A stretch of DNA of 64,000 nucleotides from CAYXZL01 sp964469925 (GTDB lineage Bacteria; Patescibacteriota; Gracilibacteria; Absconditabacterales; Absconditicoccaceae). Within the stretch, counting starts at the first letter, position 1. Every line of letters begins with the position of its first letter. The translations under genes were made by a program, and so were the position numbers. Location: assembly GCA_964469925.1 (NCBI GenBank), contig CAYXZL010000006.1, positions 11,335-75,334 on the forward strand, in the 5' to 3' direction. The notes beneath the pieces are model-generated. The model saw only the letters and a program-made list of their open reading frames with translations. It did not search any database and had not been told where the DNA came from. Positions 54,261 through 64,000 of the stretch are shown here, piece after piece.

Positions 54261-56426
54261 ATGGAAGAATCCAAAAAAGTACTCAAGTCAGACGAATTGC
54301 TAAATACAAGTGGTTTTTTTTCGTCACTCGGATTCGACAAAACAACAACAAAAATAGACGAAAAAAAACCACAAGAAAAAACTGAGGATAAACCCACAGC
54401 ATCAGATACAGCAGCAGTGGGAGCAGAGGACTTATTAAACGCTTCCTTAAGTTCTTGAACAAAGTTCTCCAACGCTACAATCGTAAGAAAGGCCAATGAT
54501 CAAAATAGAACGTACAAAAAGGCGACAACAAAACAATTAAACAAGCTACAATTCAAAAAGCCCAACCACACCAAAAGCAACACAACAACAGGAAATATAA
54601 ACAATGACACAACAACACTACACATAATTAAAAAAGAAGCTACAGTTTCTTCCAACCTTAAAAAAAAGGAAACAGTAATAATAGGAAATATGATTACAGT
54701 AAAAGAATTCGCAGAAAAGATGTGAATAAACCTACCAGAAATCATGACAATCATGATTCAAAACAAAATATTAGGCGGAATAAATACAGCACTTGATTTT
54801 GATACAGCATCACTCATAGCAGAAGAGTTAGGGGTAGAAGCAAAAAGGGAACAAAATGCAGTATCAATAGAAGATTTGCTAGAATGAGATTTGAATGCAA
54901 TACTCACTCAAGACAAGGACAGCTCTAATCTCGAACAAAGACCACCCATCGTCACAATCATGTGACATGTCGATCATGGTAAAACAACATTACTCGACTA
55001 TCTAAGAAAAACAAACATAGCATGAGGAGAAGCATGAGGAATCACACAATCCATTTGAGCATCAAGTATCATACATGACAAAAAAAGAATGACGTTTATT
55101 GATACACCATGACATGAATTATTCACAACAATGAGAGCAAGATGAGCAAAATTAACCGATATCGTCGTCATAGTAGTTGCGGCAGACGATTGACTAATGC
55201 CTCAGACCATAGAATCAATCAATCACGCAAAAGAATCTGGAGTGCCAATCATTATTGCCATAACAAAGATAGACAAACCATGAGCAAATAAAACAGAACA
55301 GATTAAAGCAGACTTAGGAAAGTATGACATAATACCCGAAGAACGATGAGGAGATACTCCCATCATAAACGTCTCAGCAGTAACTGGACAATGAATTGAT
55401 GAACTCTTAGAAACCATAGCACTACAAGCAGAAGTATTAGAACTAAAATACAATCCAAACAGAAGTGCAGTTGGAGTAGTGATTGATGCCAAAAAATCTG
55501 CAAAACAGTGAATAGAAACATCGCTTATTATTATGACCGGAACGTTAAAAGTTGGTGATATCATTGTCGTACACAACACATATGGCAAAGTTAAAAGAAT
55601 GTTGGATCGAACCGGAAAAGCGATCAAAAAAGCTTCCTGATGAGAACCAATACTAATACTAGGAATAAATGACACCCCTCAACCATGAAGAATCGCCGAA
55701 GTTGTCAAAAACGAAAAAGAAGCAGCACAAAAAATTGAGCTGATACAGCAATCTGAAGAAAGGAAAAAACAATCTTCGTCACTACAAGCACTCATGTCTC
55801 AGGTGAATAAATGAGAAAAAACAACAATAAAGATAATCATAAAATCAGACGGTCCCACATCATTAGAGGCATTAGAACACGCAATTGACACGATAGAGAC
55901 ACCAGACAATGTAGAAATAAAAAAAGTACACAAAGATATATGACAGTTTACTGACTCAGATATAGCATTAGCCGAAGCCTCATCAGCATTACTTATTGGG
56001 TTCAGCATCAAAAACACAGCAAGTATTAGAAGAAAAGCAGAAGAACTAAAGTTAACACTGAAAACATTCGATATAATTTACGAACTCACCGAATACCTAG
56101 AAGATATCGCAATGTGACTAATCGAAGTAGAAATGGAAGAGGTGGTAACATGAACACTCAAGGTATTAGCAATATTTTTCCGCAAAGGGAAAGAAATGGT
56201 AATATGATGAAGGGTACTAGAGGGAAAAGTAACAAACTGAGCCGAGTTCAGAATAATAAGAGGAGAAGAAGTTATCGGTAAAGGACAGATTAGTTCTTTG
56301 CAGAAAGATAAACAATCGGTAAAAGAGATGACCGAAGGTCACGAATGTGGCATGAAAATAAAAGCAAATAAGAAAATAGAACAAGACGACATATTAGAGT
56401 TTCATGAAATGCAAGAAATCAAGTAA
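54261..56426 (+). CDS. infB: translation initiation factor IF-2
   Basis: The GTPase that places initiator tRNA on the 30S subunit. The 721-aa protein has a short low-complexity N-terminus, an IF2_N-like domain (MITVKEFAEKMGINLPEIM near residue 145), the G domain with PPIVTIMGHVDHGKTTLLDY near 230, FIDTPGHELFTTMRARGAK (G3), ITKIDKPG (G4) and NVSAVTG (G5), then domains II-IV. Most G-domain glycines are TGA, including those of GHVDHGKT and DTPGHE. Only one IF2_N domain is visible. pth follows after 29 nt. Confidence 0.97.
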
Positions 56427-56455
56427 GAATGAGGATAATTAGTTTCAAAAGAAAA

Positions 56456-56998
56456 ATGTTACTGATCGTCGGCCTATGAAATCCATGAGAAAAATACAAA
56501 GAAACCAGACATAATGCAGGTTTTTTGGCAGCAGACCATTTGCAACAAGCACGAGAATTTCCCCAGTACATCAAAGACGAAAAAAACAAATTACAACACA
56601 GTAAATGAATAATGTTTCAAAAAGAGATTATGTTGATGAAGCCACAAACGTTCATGAACTTATCATGAAGCCCTATCAAATACATAATGAACTCTTTAAA
56701 AATTAACTCTCACAAGATCCTTATATTGCACGATGAAATAGATTATCAAATATGAATCATCAAATTCAAAGAAAAGTGATGAGCTGCAGGACATAATGGA
56801 ATCAAAAACATCATAGAAACAATAGCAACTAACGAGTTTTCTCGCATAAGAATAGGAATCGGAAAACCAATAGAAAAAAAACAAATAATTTCTTACGTGT
56901 TAGAGCCGTTTAAAACAGAAGAGTATAAGATATTGAAAGACTCATTTAATGAGGTAGAAAAAAAAGTAAAAGAACGAATACAAAAAACCAATTTGTAA
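56456..56998 (+). CDS. pth: peptidyl-tRNA hydrolase
   Basis: Recycles peptidyl-tRNA released from stalled ribosomes. The 180-aa protein starts MLLIVGLGNPGEKYKETRHN with the catalytic His, then MKPQTFMNLSGSPIKYIM, ILHDEIDYQIGIIKFKEKGG with the catalytic Asp, AAGHNGIKNIIETI and FSRIRIGIGKP. The chosen start matches the family; an in-frame ATG 27 nt upstream would add nine residues. Confidence 0.95.
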
Positions 56999-57064
56999 AC
57001 AAAAATTGCAAACTGAAACAAAAAAGAATACAATGAAGCACGATATAAACCAGTCATACAAACA

Positions 57065-57850
57065 ATGGTAAAAAGAAAAAGAGCACCCATCATTCTTAGC
57101 ACCGATACACTGAGTTGATATTGACTCGACCACATTTTCGATATCGCGAAACAGGCTGGTTACGAGGGAATAGATTTAGCAACACGAAAAAATTTTGATG
57201 CACGGAATGTCACATACGTAGAAAAACTTATAAAATTGCACTGACTCCCAATAGAAGTAATTCAAGTATCCCACAAAGTGAATAGCAAGGAGCTTCAACA
57301 AGCTTTCGAACTATGTAATGCGATAGGAGTAACAACCCTATCAATAAATGCCCCAATGACACTAGACTTTAAGACATATAACTTTTTAATCACAAATATA
57401 AGACATTATAAACACGAAGGCGTTAAGATAAAATTTGCCATAATAAACCCCAATGACAGTACTCTGTTCGCACTACCAATACCCAAATACCGCTTTTGAA
57501 ATATCGCAGAAATCGTGAAGAAATACCATAGTATGATAGGTCTTGACATTGCAAACCTAAACGAAGAAATATTCGAATTACATTTTCTACCGAAAGTAAA
57601 AGCCTTTATCCCTCACATAGCAGTAATCTATTTTTCTGACAAAAGTAAAAAGGGTGAAGACCATATAACTCCGGGAGATGGAATTCTTAAACTACCTACT
57701 CTCTTAAGCGAACTCAAAAAAAACAATTACACCGAACCTATCAGCGTAAAATTAAACATAGAAAAAAAATATCTTGCAGATAATCAAAAAGTACTACTCA
57801 TATTACAAAAGGCGTATAAGTATTTGACAGATTTCTATATAAACGGATAA
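57065..57850 (+). CDS. xylose-isomerase-like TIM-barrel protein
   Basis: A 261-aa protein of the sugar phosphate isomerase/epimerase (AP endonuclease 2-like) TIM barrel family. Strand and loop features: PIILSTDTLSGYGLDHIFDI near residue 8, AKQAGYEGIDLATRK near 27, LPIEVIQVSH near 63, GVTTLSINAP, HSMIGLDIANLNEE near 158 and VIYFSDKSKKGEDHITPGDG near 185, with the metal-site-like Asp/His near the C-terminal strands. The substrate is not evident. It lies in the pth-dnaN stretch and probably shares their transcript. Confidence 0.7.
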
Positions 57851-57927
57851 ATAACATTGATATCAAGGGGTAAAAACTGTATAGTCACGAGGGCTAAAGC
57901 ATTTTTTATGGCATATAACAAAGAAAA

Positions 57928-59067
57928 ATGAATATCATCATTCAGACTGAAATGTTACAAGAAATACTTGATATCTGTACATGATTCGTATCAAAACACG
58001 CCACATTACCAATATTAGAAAACATATATATAAAAAGTGGAATTGACAGTCTCATACTCAAAGCTACAGATATGGAAAAACACATAGAGGTTACTCTACC
58101 AGCAAGAATCAATGGAGAAGGAACAATTACAATCAATGCAAGAACACTATCAAGTATCATGAGAACCATAGAAGATGAACAGGTACAACTATTGGTTGAA
58201 GGAGAATCTCTTTCAATAAAATCATCCTCAGACAGCTTCCAAATAAAAGGAATTCCTTCAACAGAATACGTAGCACTGCCAGAAGTAAAATCAGAAAGTG
58301 TAATTGACATAGATTCACAAGCTTTTGTCACAGGAATGCAAAAAGTAGACTATACTGTGTCAGAAAAAAACTTTTCTCCAGTATTGACAGGTGTTTACAT
58401 AAGAACTGAAGAAAACCAGAATCAAACACATATAGTATTTGCATGATCAGATTCGTTCAGATTAGCTGAATACAAGATACCAGTAAAAACATCTACAGAA
58501 AACCTCAAACTAATTATACCCAAAAATAACATAGGAGACATCACAAGAGTTATACAGTACTTAATAGAAAATGAGGGAGAAACTGTCGGCATCGAATTCT
58601 CTGACAATATGATATCATGGAAAGGGAAAACATCAAATCACATAGAACTATTGGTAACATCACTCCTTATTCAGGGTAATTTCCCTGACTATAACAATGA
58701 AAACATACTGCCAACCAAATTTAATACATCAATACTTATAGATAAAGAACAACTAGAAAAAGCAGTCAAAAAGATTCTCATCATCACAAAGGATATCAAT
58801 AATTATGTTTTGTTAGAAACCCAAAAAGACAAACTGCACGTAAGTTCAGGAAACACGGAAAAAGGAGAGGCTACTACAAGCATTTCAGCAATAATATCCT
58901 GAGAAAACCAGAAAATTTGAATTAATGGGAAATATATCAACGAATTCATAAAAAACATTACAAGCAGCGAACTTGCTATCAATATTGTTGACAATCAAAA
59001 GCCAATGGTTTTTAAAGACACAAATGATGACCTCTACAGCTATATAGCCAGACCTCTCTTAAAATAA
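57928..59067 (+). CDS. dnaN: DNA polymerase III beta subunit (sliding clamp)
   Basis: The ring-shaped processivity factor. The 379-aa protein has three clamp domains: TGFVSKHATLPILENIYIKS near residue 15, KGIPSTEYVALPEVK near 108, VLTGVYIRTEENQ near 152, AGSDSFRLAEYKIP near 171, and QGNFPDYNNENILPTKF near 250, and ends with YSYIARPLLK (consensus PMR/PLR near the C-terminus). In most bacteria dnaN follows dnaA; here it lies about 21 kb away. Confidence 0.96.
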
Positions 59068-59074
59068 TTCGCAA

Positions 59075-59926
59075 ATGGCAACTAAAGATAGAATACACAG
59101 AAAAGAAGTTTCTTTCTACACTGTTATGGAGTATCCAATTCCACTAGAAGAGGAAAAGTTTTATCTCGAAAAAAAAATAAATCATAATTTGGAGTATGAT
59201 AAAAAAAAAATTAGCCGGAAAAAAATGAAAAAAGAAACAAAAGAATACATAGAGTACATCGATAAACGACACCGAGTATACAAGCTGATACCATGTATAT
59301 CACACATATACCTAGCGAATTCTCTAACATTCAATGCTATAAAAAAGTCCTCTGACATAGATCTATTTATTATTACATATAAAGACAGAATACGAACAGT
59401 CAGGTTGCGAACCCTAATGTTGTTTTCGATATTAAGAATCAAAAGAGGAATAAAGACTATTAAAAAATTTTGTCTCAGCTTTTACATAACACCAGAAGCA
59501 TTAAACCTGTACCCAATAAAAATAAGGGAAAAAGACGTATATTTAGCATATCGAATAGCACATTTGGTGCCACTCTATACAGAGAAAGAAGAGAGTATAG
59601 ACATCATACGAGACAAAAACAAACACCGATTACAACAATATTTACCAAACCACCCAATGAAACAAACCATAAAACTCGGCAATAAAATACATAAAGGCAT
59701 AAACAAAAACAAAAAAATATTAAACATAATACACAAAGGACAGATGTGAAACATCATAGAATTAATTGCTAAAGCAGTGCTACTACCACGAACACTACAA
59801 AGAAAGAAAAAGCTTTCTCAAATAGATCAAAAAAACATTATTATATCAAACAAAATGTTAAAATTCCACAAAGATAAAAGAGAAAAGATCCAAATAAAGT
59901 TAGATACATACAACAGTGAATTATAA
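59075..59926 (+). CDS. nucleotidyltransferase-domain protein
   Basis: A 283-aa basic protein containing a pol-beta-like nucleotidyltransferase motif: IYLANSLTFNAIKKSSDIDL near residue 82 (GSxxxGxxxxxSDIDL pattern with LAN at the GS position), followed by FIITYKDRIRTVRLRTLML. The Asp pair is present, but the first Gly-Ser is replaced, so activity is uncertain. The C-terminal half is helical. It begins 7 nt after dnaN and ends just before a terminator. Confidence 0.7.
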
Positions 59927-59955
59927 GATAACCAAAGTATATCAATAAAGAGATC

Positions 59956-59978
59956 ATGCCAATTGTAATGGCATTTTT
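59956..59978 (+). terminator. intrinsic terminator after the dnaN unit
   Basis: A 6-bp stem (ATGCCA/TGGCAT) with a 7-nt loop and a T tract (59974-59978), between the nucleotidyltransferase gene and ftsA. Confidence 0.55.
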
Positions 59979-60019
59979 CATTTATACAAAATAAACCAAT
60001 CATTTAGTAGGGAAAACTC

Positions 60020-61204
60020 ATGCAAGAAATAAAAGCCATAATCGACATAGGTAACGGTTTTATCAAAACATTAGTACTCTGAAAAGAAGAAGATGAAACC
60101 ATAGCCATTCGAAAAGACATAGTGACAACTAAAGGTTTGCGTAAGGGGAAGATCCTAGATAAAGAAGCTCTATTTGAATGTATAGGAGATATAATAGAGC
60201 GTTGTCAAAAAAAACTATGAGGGGATTATGTTGATGAATACATCATAGGAATATCACATCCCGAAGGAGTATTCAAGAGAGTTCAAGAACAAAAAAGAGT
60301 TATGAACGAAAAGATATCACAAGAAGACATACAACATCTATCTAATATAATTGCAGATATCTGTCAAAAAGAATGATACGAAACCTTAAAGATCATACCA
60401 ATTTATCGAATCATCGACGAAAAGGGAAAAGAAAAAGACCCACTATGACTCCAAGCAAAAAAGTTAGATATTGTTGCAGACATCTTCCAGATACCAACCA
60501 CATTCTATAATGGATTAACAGAAGTAATAGATAGACTGGGACTGTACGTTACAGACATAGTACCAAACATACTAGCAACAGCAGAAGCAACACTAGATTA
60601 CGACATGAAAGACTTAGGAACAGTCACAATAGACATAGGTAAAAACCATACAAGCTATGTAGTATATGAGGAATGATACCCCCTTTTCTATGAAAGTATA
60701 CCAATCTGAGGAGAAAACATAACAAAAGACATATCAATTGGAATGCAGATAGATATTACAGAAGCGGAGAAACTAAAGATAAATCATGGACAGTTGATAC
60801 AAGACAATGAAGACTACATACAAGAGCAAGAGGGGATAAACATTCACTTCCTCGCGAATATAATTACAGCAAGATACGAAGAGATATTCGAAAAGGTGCA
60901 AAAAAAGCTTGTCAACCTAGACAAAGATTGAAGACTAGCGGGAGGAGTGATACTGTCTTGATGAGGAGCTAAAATCAAGCAAATTGAAAATGCAGCTAAA
61001 ACAATATTCAAAGTCGCAACATTTCTAGGAGTAGATAAGAATAGAACGACAAAAGATCTGTCAAACAACATACAATTTATGAATACTTTAGGTTTGCATG
61101 AACGATCTGAAAAATTTAGCGGAAACAAGAGAGCAAGTTTCAACCTATGAATACAAAAAGATATTTTAAAAAAAATAACGCAGTTTATAAAAAAATTGTT
61201 CTAA
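60020..61204 (+). CDS. ftsA: cell division protein FtsA
   Basis: An actin-like ATPase that tethers FtsZ filaments to the membrane. The 394-aa protein shows AIIDIGNGFIKTLVLG near the start (phosphate 1), GIDVGTxx replaced by TVTIDIGKNHTSYVVYEEG near residue 200 (phosphate 2), ESIPIGGENITKDISIGM near 228 (SHS2/FtsA family), and the adenosine motif RLAGGVILSGGGAKIKQIE near 305. The C-terminal stretch KDILKKITQFIKKLF is an amphipathic membrane-targeting helix. ftsZ follows after 62 nt. Confidence 0.9.
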
Positions 61205-61266
61205 TCCCAAATAACCGCCACCAAAACCATACGTAAATATTATTTAAAACATTATCATTATCAAAA

Positions 61267-62394
61267 ATGTCAGTACAAGAAATCAAACCAGAATTAGTTC
61301 CATGAGCTAAAATTAAAGTAATAGGTTGTTGAGGAGCATGATGCAAAACAATCAACAGAATGATTTCTGAAAACGTTGAGGGTGTTGAGTTTGTAGCAAT
61401 AAACACTGATGCACAAGACTTAGCGACTAACTTCGCAGACAAAAAAGTAAATATAGGGCTTAATTTAACAAGAGGTTTGTGAGCATGAGCAGACCCAGAT
61501 ATAGGTAGAAAAGCAGCAGAAGAAAGCTCAGACGAAATAAAACAAATGCTACAAGATACAGACATGGTCTTTATAACATGCGGAATGGGAGGATGAACCG
61601 GAACTGGTGCGGCTCCAGTCATAGGAGATATAGCATTACAAATGTGAATACTAACAGTTGGAGTCATTACTGAACCATTCAGTTTTGAAGGGAAAAAAAG
61701 AGGACAAAACGCACAAGAAGGAATTAAAAGAATGAAAGACTCAGTAGACACACTAATAATTATACCGAACGACAGAATTTTTAATGTTATAGACAAAAAA
61801 ACAACATTCAAACAAGCATTTAGTATGATTGATAGAATACTTCTATTAGGTGTTCAAGGAATATCTGATTTAATAGTAAAACCATGAGACATAAACATAG
61901 ACTTCGCTGATATAAAGTGAATTCTAAAAAACTCATGAACCGCACTCTTATGAATAGGCTATGGGTCGTGAGAAAAAAGGGCAGTAGAAGCTGCTAGAAA
62001 AGCTATCGAAAATCCACTATTGTCAAACGACTTACACGGTGCTAAAAACGTCATCTTTGCAGTAACATGAGGCGTTGACCTAACTCCGATCGAGGTACAA
62101 GAAGCAGCAAGCATTATAGAAGACATCCTAGACGAAGAAGTAAAACTAATCTGGTGAATGACATTTGACGAATCGTATGATGACGAAATAAAAGTAACTA
62201 TAATTGCTACTGGCTTCGAAGAGGGAAATAAAACATCCACAGGGAATACAACAGCAAGAATGCAAAGCAAACCATCAAAATCAGAAGACTTTATCACAAG
62301 AGGAGTCAAAACACTGGTAAAAGAAGACATAACAGAAGAAGAGCCAGAAGAAGATATAGACACACCAGCGTTTATGAGAAAGAAAATATCCTAG
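61267..62394 (+). CDS. ftsZ: cell division protein FtsZ
   Basis: The tubulin-like GTPase of the division ring. The 375-aa protein has IKVIGCGGAGCKTINRMI near residue 17, AINTDAQDL near 43, ITCGMGGGTGTGAAPVIGDI near 104 (the tubulin signature, one Gly by TGA), VITEPFSFEGKKRG near 135, SFMxDxA-like loop as IDFADIKGILKNSG near 215, and NVIFAVTGGVDLTPIEV near 262. The conserved C-terminal peptide TPAFMRKKIS lies right at the end. TGA is used for a large share of its glycines. Confidence 0.97.
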
Positions 62395-62411
62395 AAACAT
62401 AGAGACAAAGA

Positions 62412-62477
62412 CTGTACTTGCAATCATCAAAAAAGTAAGTAGAAAGTCTTCAAAGAAGGCTTTTATATAAAGTACAG
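62412..62477 (+). other. nested hairpin in the ftsZ-atpC intergenic region
   Basis: An outer 8-bp stem (CTGTACTT at 62412-62419 with AAGTACAG at 62470-62477) encloses an inner hairpin (AAAGTCTTC 62443-62451 with GAAGGCTTT 62455-62463, loop AAA, one G-U pair) followed by a few T. The inner part could terminate ftsZ transcription; the whole could be a leader for the epsilon-like gene. Confidence 0.5.
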
Positions 62478-62488
62478 ATGCAGAAACA

Positions 62489-62938
62489 ATGAAAGTAGTT
62501 ATCATAACGCCACAAGCAAAAGCGTTTGACGATGTGGCAAAAAACATATCACTACCAACAGAAATTGGAGAGATAACCATACAACCAAACCACATGCCTC
62601 TCACGACGATAATCAAACCCTGACTGATAAAGATATTACCAGAAGACAACGAAAAATATAGACAAAAAACATTTATTTTCGAAGATCAATATATCACCAT
62701 AAGTAGCTCCGACGGAATAGCATATACGAACGGCGAAAGTGTTGTTGTCATGATAACATCTGCAACAACCTCTCGAAACGAGAATCAAGAACACGAGCGA
62801 GAAAACGAAATCAGAGACCTAGAAAATCAAAAGAATGAAGCAAGGACAACAAACGACACAGAAAACTTACAAAAAATCGAACGCAAAATACAAACCATCC
62901 ACTCGTCCCTCAAACTGACAAGATTAAGTAAAAACTAA
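62489..62938 (+). CDS. atpC: F-type ATP synthase epsilon-subunit-like protein (orphan)
   Basis: A 149-aa protein with the epsilon beta-sandwich pattern: MKVVIITPQAKAFDDVAKNI, LPTEIGEITIQPNHMPLTTI near residue 22 and IKPGLIKIL near 45, then SSSDGIAYTNGESVVVMITS near 75. A charged helical C-terminus follows (ENQEHERENEIRDLENQKNE). These match V.LPT..GE.GILP.H.PL...L.PG and the two C-terminal helices. No other ATP synthase subunit gene is nearby. The C-terminal part is more coiled-coil-like than usual, so its present role may differ from ATP synthesis. Confidence 0.72.
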
Positions 62939-62958
62939 AAATATCTACTTTCAAAAAA

Positions 62959-63990
62959 ATGAACAAGACACTATTCGCAGTAATCTGAAAGCACAAAGAC
63001 ATCGCGATTCAAGAACTAGAATCCATAGGAGCAAAAAACATACAACCAACAGGACAGAATCTCGTAGTTTTTTCTCTCAGTTCAAAAATCCAAGAAACAA
63101 ATATTGGTAGCATAATTAAAGCGGGACCTATCCATAGTAAAGAAGAATTAAAAACGTTACTACAAAATCAAAAGCTAATAGGAGTAGAAAAAAAAGAACT
63201 AGGCTTACGTCTAAAAAAAGAGTACAAAACAAAAAGATATAAATTAGTAGAAAAAACGAAAACAGACAAAGAAATAAAAGAATCAGGAATAGAAATAATA
63301 GAAATAACAGAAAACCTAATAGGTATCGTCACCTATTACCAAAACATAACACTATATGAGACCATCGACTTTGAAAAACCAGTTTCCTGAATGAAAGTAG
63401 GCATGATGCCATCGAAGTTAGCACAGACACTTATCAACCTCTCACCACATAATACGAAAGACCCCAAAACCATATATGACCCATTTTGCGGCTTTGCTAC
63501 AACAATAATGATGGCAAATGCAATGTGACATAACAGTATCGGTTCAGACATAAACATAACGTCAGCAAAGGCGAACATAAAACGACGGAAATCGACATCC
63601 CATTACCAAAACAACCCGATAACAATATTTAAAAATGATGTGAGAGAGAGAGCCAACAAAAACTTCTTAAAAAACGTAACACATATAGTGACCGAAGGAC
63701 GACTATGACCAATCCACAAACAAGAACTAAAAAAAGAACAAATACACCAGACTTACAAAAAAATCAACATTCTCTATAAAGGCGTACGAGAAATGTGTTT
63801 AGAAAACATCAAAAGCAAACGATGAGGAGTTATTTGCCTACCTTATTACAACGATCTATATACAGAGGATATAAACACTCTAGCAAAAGAACGAGAAATA
63901 GAATATAAAATAACAATCCTTACCAAAAGATTTATCTACAAAAGACCAAAACAAAAGGTTGGTAGATTAATACTATTAGTAAGAAACTAA
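62959..63990 (+). CDS. tRNA (guanine-N2) methyltransferase-like protein (Trm11/UPF0020 family)
   Basis: A 343-aa protein. The N-terminal half is lysine-rich, in the place of a THUMP region. From about residue 140 it reads as a UPF0020/Trm11 Rossmann methyltransferase: GMKVGMMPSKLAQTLINLS, then motif I TIYDPFCGFATTIMMANAMG near 172, SIGSDINITSAKANIKRR near 192, and VTHIVTEGRLGPIHKQELKK near 238 where DPPY-type enzymes have their catalytic motif. TEGxLG is the form seen in some CPR/archaeal homologues as I recall. It probably methylates a tRNA guanine. Confidence 0.7.
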
Positions 63991-64000
63991 TAAAAATTAA

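Noticed and set aside
1..64000. tRNA, rRNA, CRISPR arrays or insertion sequences
   Set aside because: Intergenic gaps were read for TPsiC-loop-like GTTCGANTC with a matching acceptor stem, regular spaced repeats and transposase motifs; none was found. A covariance-model search would be decisive for tRNAs.

Overview
This window reads coherently only if UGA is translated as glycine (genetic code 25). In-frame TGA codons sit at invariant glycines of many housekeeping proteins: the ligase KxDG motif, the FtsZ GGGTGTG loop, the IF-2 and DnaA P-loops and the PGI SIS-domain loop. Every gene called here stops at TAA or TAG. That code, the low-GC sequence, the small housekeeping proteins and the T4SS-type pilins point to Candidatus Absconditabacteria (SR1) or Gracilibacteria (BD1-5), in the CPR/Patescibacteria. 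The sequence alone does not separate the two. The + strand is A- and C-rich throughout, whichever strand carries the gene, so the window looks like one replichore with no origin or terminus inside. One gene, an Mrr-type nuclease, breaks this pattern.

Layout. 1-6.5 kb: gyrB 3' end, ligA, a GspE/PilB ATPase, the primary sigma factor, a probable independently transcribed ~105-nt RNA, and ruvA. 6.5-14.3 kb: an accessory-looking block with a giant ATP-grasp / retropepsin-like / DUF1704 fusion, two RimK-like ATP-grasp ligases and a GNAT on the + strand. These converge on an OLD-family ATPase-TOPRIM nuclease and a frameshifted AspA/AstE-like hydrolase. 14.4-26.7 kb: metabolism and housekeeping (malic enzyme, PGI/PMI, Kef antiporter, PLD protein, dUTPase, YjjX, MetAP, peptidase E, GT2, glyA, a C39-like cysteine peptidase, a winged-helix regulator, a Memo relative). 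26.8-29.6 kb: secE-nusG-rplK-rplA with one anchored protein inserted. 29.7-32.4 kb (-): miaA, TPR, ftsX. 32.4-38 kb: a WxL-like secreted protein with a consensus promoter, rlmN, a lone SufD-like protein, an unknown gene, dnaA and the Mrr nuclease.

38-44 kb (-): three paralogous T4SS-type pilins, a dnaE without its N-terminal PHP domain, a transketolase/E1-beta-like protein and ybaB. 44-51 kb: a penicillin-binding protein, an NrnA-like DHH phosphoesterase, TraX and EEP proteins (-), and miaB. 51-54 kb: nested tiny ORFs, dtd, an SDR, and tig (-). 54-64 kb: infB, pth, a TIM-barrel protein, dnaN, a nucleotidyltransferase, ftsA, ftsZ, an orphan ATP-synthase epsilon-like protein and a tRNA methyltransferase.

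Most genes are packed with 0-20 nt gaps and lack clear Shine-Dalgarno motifs. Replication (gyrB, ligA, dnaA, dnaE, dnaN), division (ftsA, ftsZ, ftsX, PBP) and translation genes are present but dispersed compared with usual bacterial operons. No tRNA, rRNA, CRISPR array or insertion sequence was recognised.
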